Shown in pieces: positions 26,223-34,532 of a stretch of DNA of 40,174 nt (positions are counted from its first letter, which is position 1; each line of letters opens with the position of its first letter). Source of the DNA: CAMYLR01 sp039588915. GTDB taxonomy: Bacteria; Gemmatimonadota; Gemmatimonadetes; JACCXV01; JAHWKZ01. The stretch covers positions 1 to 40,174 of the forward strand of contig JBDGYV010000017.1 in the NCBI GenBank assembly GCA_039588915.1, given 5' to 3'. A program made the translations under genes and the position numbers. The notes beneath the pieces were generated by a model. The model saw nothing but the letters and a program-made list of their open reading frames with translations. It was not told where the DNA came from and made no database searches.

Positions 26223-27146
26223 GTGTTCGACCGTTTTGGGACGCTTATGTACATACCGAATGAAAACAGCAAGGTACGCTCCTTTCCGCTATCAGTACGA
26301 ACCGCGATCGGCTCGGGTATGGTGGTCGTCGGAGTGCTCGCGATTGTGTTGGGATTGGGACTGGCGGCGTTCCTTGGCGGCGAGCTGCCCGGCACTGCCA
26401 ACGTCGTAGCCGAGAACGACCGTCTTCGCACCGAATTGGAGGGTGCCGAGGGCGAAATCGCGACGCTTGGTCAGACCCTCGATACGCTTTTGGAACGCGA
26501 AGAAGAACTGCGGTTAGCGGCCGATTTGCCACCGGTCCCGCTCGAGGTTCAAGCGGTGGGTGTCGGTGGTCCCGGGCATACGCCGTTCGATGGCACCGGG
26601 TTGGGCTATACGCAGCTCCATAACCGGGTCGCATCGATGACGACCTCGCTCGATGTGTTGTTGCGACGCAGCGAGCTGGTCGCCAGCAGCTTCGAGGACG
26701 TCAAGAAGTCAATCACCTCGAACCGAGCGCGGTTTGAGGCTACGCCGTCGATCTGGCCGGCTTCCGGCTTCTTGTCGAGCACTTACTCGATGCGTCGCAG
26801 GCACCCGATCTTTCACGATGTCCGACCCCACTTTGGGATCGACATCTCGGCCAATCGGGGCAACCCGATCTTGGCCACTGCGGCTGGGCGCGTGGTTCGC
26901 ACCGGTTGGCAAAACGGACACGGAAATCAGGTCGAGATCGAGCACGGGCATGGCGTTCTTACCAAGTACTCCCACGCCTCGAAGATCCTCGTCAAGCCGG
27001 GCCAGAAGGTGAAGCGCGGCGATACGATCGCGTTGGTTGGCTCGACCGGCTACGCCGTCGCACCCCACGTGCACTACGAGGTGCACGAAGACGGGGATCC
27101 GGTTGATCCGCTCAACTACATCTTCCCAGACGCCATCGCCGACTGA
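26223..27146 (+). CDS. M23 family metallopeptidase, membrane anchored
   Basis: A 307-residue peptidoglycan endopeptidase candidate. A cytoplasmic start is followed by one membrane helix (about 32-54, VVVGVLAIVLGLGLAAFLGG), a short coiled coil (about 64-100, ENDRLRTELEGAEGEIATL), and a C-terminal M23 domain (about 190-300). The zinc ligands are intact: HFGIDIS (about 202) and HVHYEV (about 281), plus YSHAS. This contrasts with the degenerate copy in the EnvC-like protein upstream. Start GTG 26223; an ATG at 26247 is an alternative. It probably acts in wall remodelling in the periplasm. Confidence 0.9.
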   Translation: MFDRFGTLMYIPNENSKVRSFPLSVRTAIGSGMVVVGVLAIVLGLGLAAFLGGELPGTANVVAENDRLRTELEGAEGEIATLGQTLDTLLEREEELRLAADLPPVPLEVQAVGVGGPGHTPFDGTGLGYTQLHNRVASMTTSLDVLLRRSELVASSFEDVKKSITSNRARFEATPSIWPASGFLSSTYSMRRRHPIFHDVRPHFGIDISANRGNPILATAAGRVVRTGWQNGHGNQVEIEHGHGVLTKYSHASKILVKPGQKVKRGDTIALVGSTGYAVAPHVHYEVHEDGDPVDPLNYIFPDAIAD

Positions 27147-27163
27147 GGCCACACAGCGTGGCC
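27147..27163. repeat. Inverted repeat just after the M23 stop codon
   Basis: GGCCAC and GTGGCC are separated by ACAGC, giving a 6-bp perfect stem directly at the stop codon of the M23 gene. No T-run follows, so it is at best a weak terminator or an mRNA-stabilising hairpin. Confidence 0.6.
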
Positions 27164-27196
27164 GATCTCTGTGTTGCGTTCGTCGCGACGTCCTGC

Positions 27197-27215
27197 GGCG
27201 TACCTGAGGTACGCC
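27197..27215. repeat. Strong inverted repeat in the M23-M16 gap
   Basis: GGCGTACC and GGTACGCC with a 3-base loop (TGA) form a perfect 8-bp stem. A pyrimidine-rich tract follows (27216-27230). A perfect 10-bp palindrome, CGTCGCGACG, lies just before it at 27181-27190. It may be a terminator without a clear T-run or part of an intergenic repeat element. Confidence 0.65.
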
Positions 27216-27272
27216 TCGACCTTCTCTCCTCGCGCGCCTTGACATCTGCCACACTGAGCGGCCTCTGGGTTT

Positions 27273-28574
27273 GTGAATAAACGTTTAGTGACCCCACCGC
27301 AGCTCACGACCGTCGGGCGGGTTGGCGATCCGAACCCGGCGCCGTTTGACCGCGCCCAACTCGACAACGGTGCCCGTGTCCTGGTTCGTGCCAACCGTAC
27401 GCAGCCGATCGTGGCGGTCGATTTGTGGCTCGGTGTCGGCGCGGTTGACGAGACCGACGAGCACGTCGGTATTTCCCACTTTCTCGAGCACATGTTCTTC
27501 AAAGGAACCGAGCGGTACCCGCTGGGCGCAATGGATCGACTGGTGAAAGAGATGGGCGGCTACAACAACGCCGCGACGTCGCTCGAGTTCACCCACTACT
27601 TCATTGTCTCGCCGAGCGAGTACTTCGAAACCTCATTGGATCTGCTGACCGAGCACCTGCTACGGCCGACACTTCCCCCGCCGGAGCTGGAGCGCGAGCG
27701 ACGAGTCGTGAAGGAAGAGATCCGGCGTCGCAATGACTCGCCTCACGGACGGTTGTTCACTCGTCTTAGCCGAGCGGTCTTTGGCGATAGTCCCTACGGT
27801 CGGGAAGTGTTGGGGACTCCCGAATCGCTGGATCGTATCAGTACAGACGTGATGCGTCACTACTGGTCGGACCACTACGCGGCCGAACGATTGGTAGTGG
27901 CAATCGCCGGCGACATCGATCCGGCAACCGTTGTCGAGCGAGTGGCTGAGAGGTTGGAACCGCTACGACGCGGTGCGGCTGGCACGGCACCCCCGGAGCC
28001 ACCCCCGCCCGCAACAGATCCCGTCCGGGACACGATGGAGATCAACCAGGGATACCTGGCTTGGGGATTCAGAACCGGTGGGCGGGCAGATCTCGACGAG
28101 TTCTGCGCGCTCGAGGTGGCGAGCACGATGCTCGGCTACGGCATGACGTCCCGCCTTTATCGACGCTTGATCGATGATCTGCGACTGGTGACTTCGGTGA
28201 GTGCCTGGATGTATGCGCTTGGCGCGACCGGTGTCCTTGGGATCGACGCGGTGTGCGCGCCCGACAAACGAGCGCTGGTCGAGGCCGAGATCAGCGCGGT
28301 CGTATCGACGGCGATCGAAACCGGTTTCGATGAGGAAGAGTTGCACCGCGCGAAAGCGATGTTGGTTGCCGATTTTGCCTACGCAAACGAGACGAATGCA
28401 GCGGTGACCGGCACGCTTGGCGAGCACGAGGTGCTTTTCGGTGACGCGGGAGCTTTCCGTCGTCTGCTCGAGGGCATCGCCGCCGTAACCGTGGAAGACG
28501 CTACTCGGGCGCTCGCCGAACGTGGCGACCCGACTAAAGCGGTGCGAGCGTGGGTGGGGCCCGATGGTGCTTGA
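27273..28574 (+). CDS. M16 family zinc peptidase, catalytic subunit
   Basis: A 433-residue member of the M16 (pitrilysin/processing-peptidase) family. The inverted zinc motif HxxEH is intact as HFLEH (residues 69-73, in GISHFLEHMFFKGTE), and the distal glutamate lies in ERERRVVKEEIRRR (about 140-155). The C-terminal half lacks the R-x-x-x-Y substrate-binding pair normally found in the partner subunit (here LIDDLRLVTSVSAW). No signal peptide is visible, so the location is unclear. The start GTG 27273 is tentative: no ribosome-binding site is seen and an in-frame GTG lies at 27288. It overlaps the next M16 gene by 11 bases. Confidence 0.92.
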   Translation: MNKRLVTPPQLTTVGRVGDPNPAPFDRAQLDNGARVLVRANRTQPIVAVDLWLGVGAVDETDEHVGISHFLEHMFFKGTERYPLGAMDRLVKEMGGYNNAATSLEFTHYFIVSPSEYFETSLDLLTEHLLRPTLPPPELERERRVVKEEIRRRNDSPHGRLFTRLSRAVFGDSPYGREVLGTPESLDRISTDVMRHYWSDHYAAERLVVAIAGDIDPATVVERVAERLEPLRRGAAGTAPPEPPPPATDPVRDTMEINQGYLAWGFRTGGRADLDEFCALEVASTMLGYGMTSRLYRRLIDDLRLVTSVSAWMYALGATGVLGIDAVCAPDKRALVEAEISAVVSTAIETGFDEEELHRAKAMLVADFAYANETNAAVTGTLGEHEVLFGDAGAFRRLLEGIAAVTVEDATRALAERGDPTKAVRAWVGPDGA

Positions 28575-29811
28575 TCACCGAAAACACGAACTGTCTGGCG
28601 GCACCACGATTCTCGCCCGGCCGCTGGACGGTAACGACATCGTCGCCGTTTACGCGGCGCTCCCAATGGGCACGCTGTACGAGGCCGACGACGAGGCCGG
28701 TATCTCCCAGCTGGTTCAGAGTGTGCTTCCAAGAGGTACCGAACGGCGATCGGCTAACGCGTTCCAAGACCGGTTGGCCGAACTGGGCGCCGAGCTGGAT
28801 GCCAGCGCCGGTACTGACGTCGGCTCGGTCACGCTGAAGGCCACCGCCGCGACGTGGGAACCCGCTGCCGAGCTGTTCCTAGAGGCTCTGACCGAGCCAG
28901 CGTTCGCCGAAGACGAGGTCGCATCCGAAGTCGAGCAGACATTGGGCGCACTGGAAGCCCGCGAGGACGAGCTCATGACCCGCGCGCTGGATCTCTTTCG
29001 CGAGGTGTTTTACGGCGACCACCCTTATCACAAACCGGCGATCGGTTATCGCGAAACTGTTCGCGAGGTCGACCGCGACCAAGTGCTTGCGGCCGCGCAT
29101 CGGTTTTACCGCCCGACGCCGCCTGTCGTTACCGCCGTCGGTCGCTTCGACGTAGATCGTCTGTTGGCGATGTTTGAGTCGACGCTCGGGTCTCTCCCGA
29201 CCGGTCCTCCCCGCGCTCGCCCACCGGCAGCCGAAACCGGTGGCGGAACTCAGCGCATCGCACTCGATCGGGATGCGGCTTATCTCGTGTACGGCTTCCC
29301 AGCTCCGGACTACACACACCCCGACTATCCAATCGCGCGGCTCATCGATGCTGTACTGGGCGGGTCGATGTCTTCACGCCTGTTTATCGAGCTGCGCGAG
29401 AAACGCTCGCTGGCGTATCAGGTGTCGACGCTCTATAGCGATCGGCTCGACGGGTCGTTCCTCGCCGGGTACATCGTCACCGATCCGGATCGCGTCGAAG
29501 AAGCGGCCCGCGGATTGGCGGCCGAATTCAGCCGTATCGTGACCGAGCTGATTGGGGCCGACGAGCTCTCCGCGGCGAAGAACTACCTGCGGGGGCGATT
29601 CCTCCTTGGGGTCGAGACGAACATGGCGCAAGCTTCGCGGCTCGCCGCCTACGAGGTGTACGGCCTGGGACACGACTTTGGTGACAAGTGGATGGCAGAG
29701 GTCCAGTCGGTGACCGCCGAGCAAGTGCGTGTCGTCGTCGAGCGATGGCTAACCGGCCCGCCCACGTGCGCATGGGTCGTGCGAACGGGCACGCCGGAGT
29801 TCGAACTCTAG
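28564..29811 (+). CDS. M16 family peptidase-like subunit, non-catalytic partner
   Basis: A 415-residue M16 protein. The zinc motif is gone: the position of HxxEH reads ISQLVQSVLPRGTERR. It keeps the substrate-binding signature LREKRSLAYQVSTLYS (about 277-292) with the arginine-tyrosine pair. Such a complementary pair (one subunit with zinc, the other with R/Y) is the known organisation of heterodimeric M16B peptidases. Start ATG 28564 lies inside the end of the upstream gene, so translation is coupled and subunits are likely made one to one. Confidence 0.92.
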   Translation: MVLDHRKHELSGGTTILARPLDGNDIVAVYAALPMGTLYEADDEAGISQLVQSVLPRGTERRSANAFQDRLAELGAELDASAGTDVGSVTLKATAATWEPAAELFLEALTEPAFAEDEVASEVEQTLGALEAREDELMTRALDLFREVFYGDHPYHKPAIGYRETVREVDRDQVLAAAHRFYRPTPPVVTAVGRFDVDRLLAMFESTLGSLPTGPPRARPPAAETGGGTQRIALDRDAAYLVYGFPAPDYTHPDYPIARLIDAVLGGSMSSRLFIELREKRSLAYQVSTLYSDRLDGSFLAGYIVTDPDRVEEAARGLAAEFSRIVTELIGADELSAAKNYLRGRFLLGVETNMAQASRLAAYEVYGLGHDFGDKWMAEVQSVTAEQVRVVVERWLTGPPTCAWVVRTGTPEFEL

Positions 29812-29819
29812 CGTCAACG

Positions 29820-29849
29820 TTGCTCGTGTCGCCGAGCGGCCGGTAACTT
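29820..29849 (+). promoter_or_regulatory. Candidate promoter before the lipoprotein gene
   Basis: TTGCTC (29820-29825) and TAACTT (29844-29849) are separated by 18 bases. The predicted start near 29856 leaves a leader of about 25 bases with the AGGAGG ribosome-binding site (29868-29873). The -35 has two mismatches from consensus. Confidence 0.35.
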
Positions 29850-29880
29850 GTCAGTGAACATCAGCCCAGGAGGTCGATAG

Positions 29881-30615
29881 GTGGCATTTGCCCGAAGCTC
29901 GCTTGCGCTTGCACTGTTTCTCGGTGCCCTCGCCGCGTGTAGCACAGAGACCCAATTCACAATGGACGCCAGCGGTCAGAACGCAGAAGGGGAGACGGTG
30001 GCGCTGTCGAACGTGTCGCTTGATATCCTTCCTTACGACATCGACGAGCTGTATGCTGAGCTGCAGAGCCAGTCCCAGCCGGGCGATCCGCCGGCGGCCG
30101 ACGCGATCCGCCGGCTTTCGCAACAGTATCAAGATGCGTGTTCAGCGTATCGCGCAACGAGTGATTCGATTGAGTCAGTACAGGCCCGCGCGAGTTCGAT
30201 CTCGGATCGTACTTCGGATGAGTATCGCCAGGCGTTCGAAGCTTACCAGGCGCTCGTCGCTCGCGAGAAGCAGCGTTTTCAGTCGTGTCAGGACATCACT
30301 GATGGTTATACCGGTGTTCGGGACGAGTATCGAGAGAAGCGGCGAGCGTGGGAGGAACGTGCCTGGCCGGAAGAAGCTTTCGCCGCAGCCGAGAGCCAGC
30401 GGGTCGGTGAATTACCGCTGCAGTCAGTGGAGACGGATCCCGATGGCCGGGCCACGGTCACGGTCCCTAATGGCTCGTGGTGGATTCTGGGCGACGCGCC
30501 AGTTCCCGGTTCAATCAGCCAACGCTATCGCTGGAACGTGCGCGTGGAGGCCGGCGGCGGAGAGCAGGCCGTCCGACTGACAGGCGAAAACGCGAGCCTC
30601 GAGCCGGTGTACTAG
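29881..30615 (+). CDS. Lipoprotein of unknown function
   Basis: I do not recognise this 244-residue protein. It has a lipoprotein signal (MAFARSSLALALFLGALAAC, cysteine 20). The first mature part (TVALSNVSLDILPYDIDELY) looks like a beta-strand region. It is followed by a long helical, glutamine- and arginine-rich segment (about 60-165) that holds two cysteines (in DACSAY and FQSCQD). A C-terminal beta-rich domain follows (ETDPDGRATVTVPNGSWWIL), which recalls transthyretin-like or carboxypeptidase regulatory domains. Start GTG 29881 has a perfect AGGAGG 7 bases upstream. It stands between the M16 pair and the thiolase, with its own candidate promoter. Confidence 0.75.
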   Translation: MAFARSSLALALFLGALAACSTETQFTMDASGQNAEGETVALSNVSLDILPYDIDELYAELQSQSQPGDPPAADAIRRLSQQYQDACSAYRATSDSIESVQARASSISDRTSDEYRQAFEAYQALVAREKQRFQSCQDITDGYTGVRDEYREKRRAWEERAWPEEAFAAAESQRVGELPLQSVETDPDGRATVTVPNGSWWILGDAPVPGSISQRYRWNVRVEAGGGEQAVRLTGENASLEPVY

Positions 30616-30655
30616 TCGGCCCGATAGTTCGCGCAGGCCAATTCAAGGAGGCGCC

Positions 30656-31966
30656 ATGCCTCGACTCGGCAAATGGGATCACGATCGGCGCGTGGTCATC
30701 GTCGACGGGGTGCGGACGCCGTTTGCCAAAGCCGGGACCGGATTGGCCGACGTCGCGGCGGTGGAGTTGGCACGAACCGCAATTCGGGAGCTCGTCGAGC
30801 GGACTGGTCTCGACGGGACCGCGGTCGACGAGATCATTCTCGGTAACGCCGCGCCGCCCGCCGACGCAGCTAACATCGCTCGCGTCGCCGCCCTCGAAGC
30901 TGGATTGCCTCAGAGCGCTCCCGCGTTCTCAGTGGCGCGTAATTGTGCTTCCGGGTTTCAGTCGCTCACCGACGCTTACAACCAAATCGTCCTGGGCCAG
31001 TCGGACGTTGTCATCGCCGGTGGCGTCGAATCGATGTCGAACGTGCCGCTCCATTATCCGGACGAATTTGCCGATGTGATGGCCGATCTGGCGCGCGCGA
31101 GGTCGGTGGCCGGCAAGCTCACCGCGGCCACCCAGCTCCGTCCGGCGCACCTAAAGCCCGTCGTGGCATTGGCCGAAGGGCTCACCGACCCGGTGTGCGG
31201 GCTCAACATGGGTGAGACGGCCGAGGTTCTGGCTCGCGAGTTCAATTTGACCCGCGAGGCGCAGGACGAGTACGCGTTGCGGTCACACCAGCGCGCCGCC
31301 GAAGCGTGGGCCGCGGGTCGTTTCGCGGACGAGGTAACGCCGGTTTTCATCCCTCCGGGCTACCGAGACGTGGTCGCCGAAGACATCGGATACCGTCCTG
31401 AGCAAAGTCTCGGGGCGCTGGCGAAGCTCAAGGCCGTATTCGATCGTCGCGACGGAACGGTGACCGCCGGAAACTCATCGATGATCACCGACGGGGCGGC
31501 GGCCTTGTTGCTGATGGAAGAGACTCGCGCCACGGAACTGGGTTACGATCCGCTGGGACGGATCGCTTCTTTTGCCTTTGCCGGGTTTGATCCCCGCCGG
31601 ATGGGCCTTGGCCCCGCGGTGGCCACGCCGATCGCACTCGAGCGCGCGGGTGTGACACTCGATGCGATCGACCTGATCGAGTTGAACGAGGCGTTCGCCG
31701 CCGTTGTGCTCGCCAACATGGAGGTCTTTCCCTCCCGGCAGTGGGCCACCGACGTACTCAACCAGTCGCAACCGATTGGCGAGATCCGAGACGAGCGGTT
31801 GAACGTCAACGGTGGAGCGATCGCACTCGGCCACCCGATAGCGGCCACAGGTTCGCGGCTCGCGCTCACGCTGTTGCTGGAGATGAAACGGCGCGATGCG
31901 AAGTGGGGCTTGGCGACCTTGTGTGTCGGCGGCGGGCTCGGCGGAGCGATCGTCTTCGAGGCCTGA
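30656..31966 (+). CDS. Acetyl-CoA acyltransferase (thiolase, FadI-like)
   Basis: Catalyses the last step of fatty-acid beta-oxidation, splitting 3-ketoacyl-CoA with CoA to acetyl-CoA and a shortened acyl-CoA. The 436-residue length matches FadI-type thiolases, longer than FadA (about 390). The nucleophilic cysteine is residue 97 (ARNCASGFQSL), the histidine motif GGAIALGHPIAATGSR, and the second cysteine LCVGGGLGGA near the C-terminus; all are intact. The start ATG has AGGAGG 6 bases upstream. Its stop shares one base with the start of the fadJ-like gene (TGATG), so the two halves of the beta-oxidation complex are translationally coupled. Confidence 0.94.
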   Translation: MPRLGKWDHDRRVVIVDGVRTPFAKAGTGLADVAAVELARTAIRELVERTGLDGTAVDEIILGNAAPPADAANIARVAALEAGLPQSAPAFSVARNCASGFQSLTDAYNQIVLGQSDVVIAGGVESMSNVPLHYPDEFADVMADLARARSVAGKLTAATQLRPAHLKPVVALAEGLTDPVCGLNMGETAEVLAREFNLTREAQDEYALRSHQRAAEAWAAGRFADEVTPVFIPPGYRDVVAEDIGYRPEQSLGALAKLKAVFDRRDGTVTAGNSSMITDGAAALLLMEETRATELGYDPLGRIASFAFAGFDPRRMGLGPAVATPIALERAGVTLDAIDLIELNEAFAAVVLANMEVFPSRQWATDVLNQSQPIGEIRDERLNVNGGAIALGHPIAATGSRLALTLLLEMKRRDAKWGLATLCVGGGLGGAIVFEA

Positions 31967-34152
31967 TGTCGAAAGCGTTCGATTACCTCGTCGACGCGGC
32001 CGGTTTGGCCCAGGTCATTTTTGACACTCCTGAAAAGCGGGTCAACCTGTGGTCGGGGGACACCCTCGATGAGCTCGAGCAGGTGCTGAGCGAGCTTGCC
32101 GCGCGCGGCGACCTCGCCGGCATCGTCTTTCGTTCCGCGAAGCCCGACACGTTCATCGCCGGAGCCGATATCGAGATGCTGGCCGCCATCGACTCGCGTG
32201 AATCAGCGATCGCGTTGGCACGCCGCGGCCAGGAAGTGTTTCAGCGCGTAGCTGACGTCTCTGTACCGACGGTTGCCGCGATCCATGGCGCCTGTGTCGG
32301 CGGTGGGCTCGAGTTTGCATTGGCGTGCTCGTTCCGTATCGCAACCGACGATCGCGCAACCCGACTGGGGTTTCCCGAGGTCCAGCTCGGCATCATCCCG
32401 GCTTGGGGCGGTACGCAAAGCGCGCCGCGACTGATAGGGCTTCAGCAGGCGCTGCAGCTGATCCTGACCAGCCGTTTGGTTTCCGGTAGCCGCGCCAAGC
32501 GGATTGGTTTGGTTGATCGAGTGGTCCCGGTGTCCAAACTGCTCGACGCCGCCGAGGAGGTGGCGCGAGCAGCGTTCGGCGGCCGGCGGGTACCGGGCGG
32601 GACCGGTCGTGGCTTGGCGGGCTACGTCCTCGAGCGCAACCCGGTCGGGAGGAAGCTGGTGTTCAATCAGAGTCGGCGCCGCGTTCGCGAACGGACCGGG
32701 GGCCACTACCCCGCCCCGCTCGCGGCTATCGACGCGATCGAAGCTGGCCATGTCGGCGGTTTGGACGCGGGGCTCGAAGCCGAGGCCGAGGCGGTTGGCG
32801 AGCTGGCCACATCGCCTACCGCGCGAAACTTGATGTGGCTGTTTCAGCGTCGTGAGGCAGCGCGAAAGCCATCCGCAGACGGATCGCCTCTCCACGTCCG
32901 GCGGCTGGGCGTCCTGGGTGCTGGCGTCATGGGCGGCGGCATCGCCGAAGTGGCGGCCTACAACGGGATCGAGGTTCGCTTGAAGGACATCGATGCCGAT
33001 CGGGTAGCCGCGGGTTTCGCGCACGCGTCGAAGATCGCCCGCCGTCTGGAGCGCAAAGGGAAATTCACGGCACGCGAGGTCCGGCACTTGATGAACCGTA
33101 TCTCGGGAACGACCTCTTACCGGGGTTTTCAGCGGTCCGACGTCGTGATTGAAGCGATCGTCGAGGACCTAGCGATCAAGCACCGCGTGCTGGCCGAGCT
33201 CGAGTCGAAGGTCGGAGCTGACACCGTGCTGGCCACCAACACGTCGTCGCTCTTGGTCGATGAACTGGCTACGGTTCTCGAACGGCCCGACCGATTTGGC
33301 GGGCTTCACTTTTTCAACCCGGTCGAGAAGATGCTGCTGGTAGAGATCGTTCGCGGTGAGCACACTTCACCGACGACGGTGGCCACGTTGCACGAGCTGG
33401 CTCGTGATCTTGGGAAGACACCGGTCGTGGTTCGCGACGGTCCGGGCTTCTGGGTCAACCGACTCCTGATGCCGTATTTAAACGAGGCCGCTCATCTTTA
33501 CGCCGAGGGTGTTTCGATAGAGGCGCTCGATCACGCGCTTGAGGAGTTCGGTCTGCCAATGGGTCCGTTGGCGCTGCTCGATGAAATCGGGCTCGATGTG
33601 GCGGCCAAGGTCGGCAAGGTCATGGCGGCAGCGTTTCCCGATCGCATGCGGCCGCACTCGCTGCTCCAGCGGCTTGAGCATTCCGGCCGGATGGGTAGGA
33701 AGTCGGGGCGTGGGTTCTATCTATACGAAGGCGAACAGAGAAAGTCAGCCGATGGCGGCCTGAGGACCGAGCTGGACATGGGAACGGAGGGGATTGGCGA
33801 AGCCGCCGTGTTTGAAGCCGGCTACTTGGTGAAGCGGTGTATCTATCCAATGGTCAACGAGGCTGCCCGCGCGCTGACCGAGCAGATCGTCGCCAGCCCC
33901 GGTGACGGCGATCTGGCGCTGGTAATGGGCATCGGATGGCCACCGTTTCGAGGAGGGCTGTTGCGTTGGGCGGACGGCGTAGGCTTGGTGCCGATCGTAG
34001 ATCGACTGGACGAATGGTCTGCGGCGATCGATTCGCGTTTTGCGCCGGCCCCAGAGCTTCGTGAGCGTGCTCGCTGGGAAGGAGGCTTCTACGGCGCGCC
34101 GCGAGCGGAGGGGTCGAGCAGTGAGGATTCCCAACCCGGTCTTGGACTGTGA
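31966..34152 (+). CDS. FadJ-like enoyl-CoA hydratase / 3-hydroxyacyl-CoA dehydrogenase
   Basis: A 728-residue two-enzyme protein of beta-oxidation. The N-terminal crotonase domain (about 1-200) has the oxyanion-hole strand FIAGADIEML and both glutamate segments (GGGLEFALACSFRIA and LGFPEVQLGIIPAWGGTQ). The NAD-binding 3-hydroxyacyl-CoA dehydrogenase domain begins about residue 312 (GVLGAGVMGGGIAEVAAYNG). It has the catalytic histidine in GLHFFNPVEKM (about 447), followed by the two C-terminal helical domains (GPGFWVNRLL, GIGWPPFRGG). ATG 31966 overlaps the thiolase stop; the frame is open farther upstream but only over the thiolase gene. It works with the thiolase as the FadI-FadJ type pair. 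Confidence 0.94.
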   Translation: MSKAFDYLVDAAGLAQVIFDTPEKRVNLWSGDTLDELEQVLSELAARGDLAGIVFRSAKPDTFIAGADIEMLAAIDSRESAIALARRGQEVFQRVADVSVPTVAAIHGACVGGGLEFALACSFRIATDDRATRLGFPEVQLGIIPAWGGTQSAPRLIGLQQALQLILTSRLVSGSRAKRIGLVDRVVPVSKLLDAAEEVARAAFGGRRVPGGTGRGLAGYVLERNPVGRKLVFNQSRRRVRERTGGHYPAPLAAIDAIEAGHVGGLDAGLEAEAEAVGELATSPTARNLMWLFQRREAARKPSADGSPLHVRRLGVLGAGVMGGGIAEVAAYNGIEVRLKDIDADRVAAGFAHASKIARRLERKGKFTAREVRHLMNRISGTTSYRGFQRSDVVIEAIVEDLAIKHRVLAELESKVGADTVLATNTSSLLVDELATVLERPDRFGGLHFFNPVEKMLLVEIVRGEHTSPTTVATLHELARDLGKTPVVVRDGPGFWVNRLLMPYLNEAAHLYAEGVSIEALDHALEEFGLPMGPLALLDEIGLDVAAKVGKVMAAAFPDRMRPHSLLQRLEHSGRMGRKSGRGFYLYEGEQRKSADGGLRTELDMGTEGIGEAAVFEAGYLVKRCIYPMVNEAARALTEQIVASPGDGDLALVMGIGWPPFRGGLLRWADGVGLVPIVDRLDEWSAAIDSRFAPAPELRERARWEGGFYGAPRAEGSSSEDSQPGLGL

Positions 34153-34532
34153 TCGATCTCTTGGAGCCGCTGTTCGCCGCCACCGCTCCAGCGATGATGG
34201 GTGCCATCGCGCTCGCGATGATGGCCGTCTACGCCCTCGGTCGCGGTCGATCGTCGGTTTGGCCGGCGACGCTAATGAGAGTCCTGGCGGTGGCCGGGAT
34301 CGTCGTGCCCGGAACGACGATCATTGGCTGGTATGAGCAGCTACGTCGAGCCAGTGAGTTGACGCAGGCGCTCCCGGCGCGGACCGAGCCGGTTGTCGAT
34401 ATGGTGATCGTCAACAGCGCGGTCCTCTTGAGCGTCGGGTTCCTGCTGCTGATCTGCGGCATCTTCCTCGCTCGGCGGCTTCCCGATCGACCCGAGTCAC
34501 CGGCGGAAGGATCCGCCGTTACCGTGGAATGA
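34149..34532 (+). CDS. Small membrane protein of unknown function in the beta-oxidation operon
   Basis: A 127-residue protein with three predicted membrane helices: about 10-32 (APAMMGAIALAMMAVYALG), 41-60 (MRVLAVAGIVVPGTTIIGW) and 90-110 (VNSAVLLSVGFLLLICGIF). I do not recognise a family. Its GTG start overlaps the fadJ stop (GTGA) and its stop overlaps the acyl-CoA dehydrogenase start (ATGA). It is therefore made from the same mRNA in a coupled way. This tight placement suggests a role linked to fatty-acid degradation, such as membrane docking or electron transfer, but that is speculation. Confidence 0.75.
   Translation: MIDLLEPLFAATAPAMMGAIALAMMAVYALGRGRSSVWPATLMRVLAVAGIVVPGTTIIGWYEQLRRASELTQALPARTEPVVDMVIVNSAVLLSVGFLLLICGIFLARRLPDRPESPAEGSAVTVE

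Noticed and set aside
27239..27272. TTGACA before the M16 gene as a promoter
   Set aside because: No TAnnnT element is found 16-18 bases downstream and the start codon is only 28 bases from the box.
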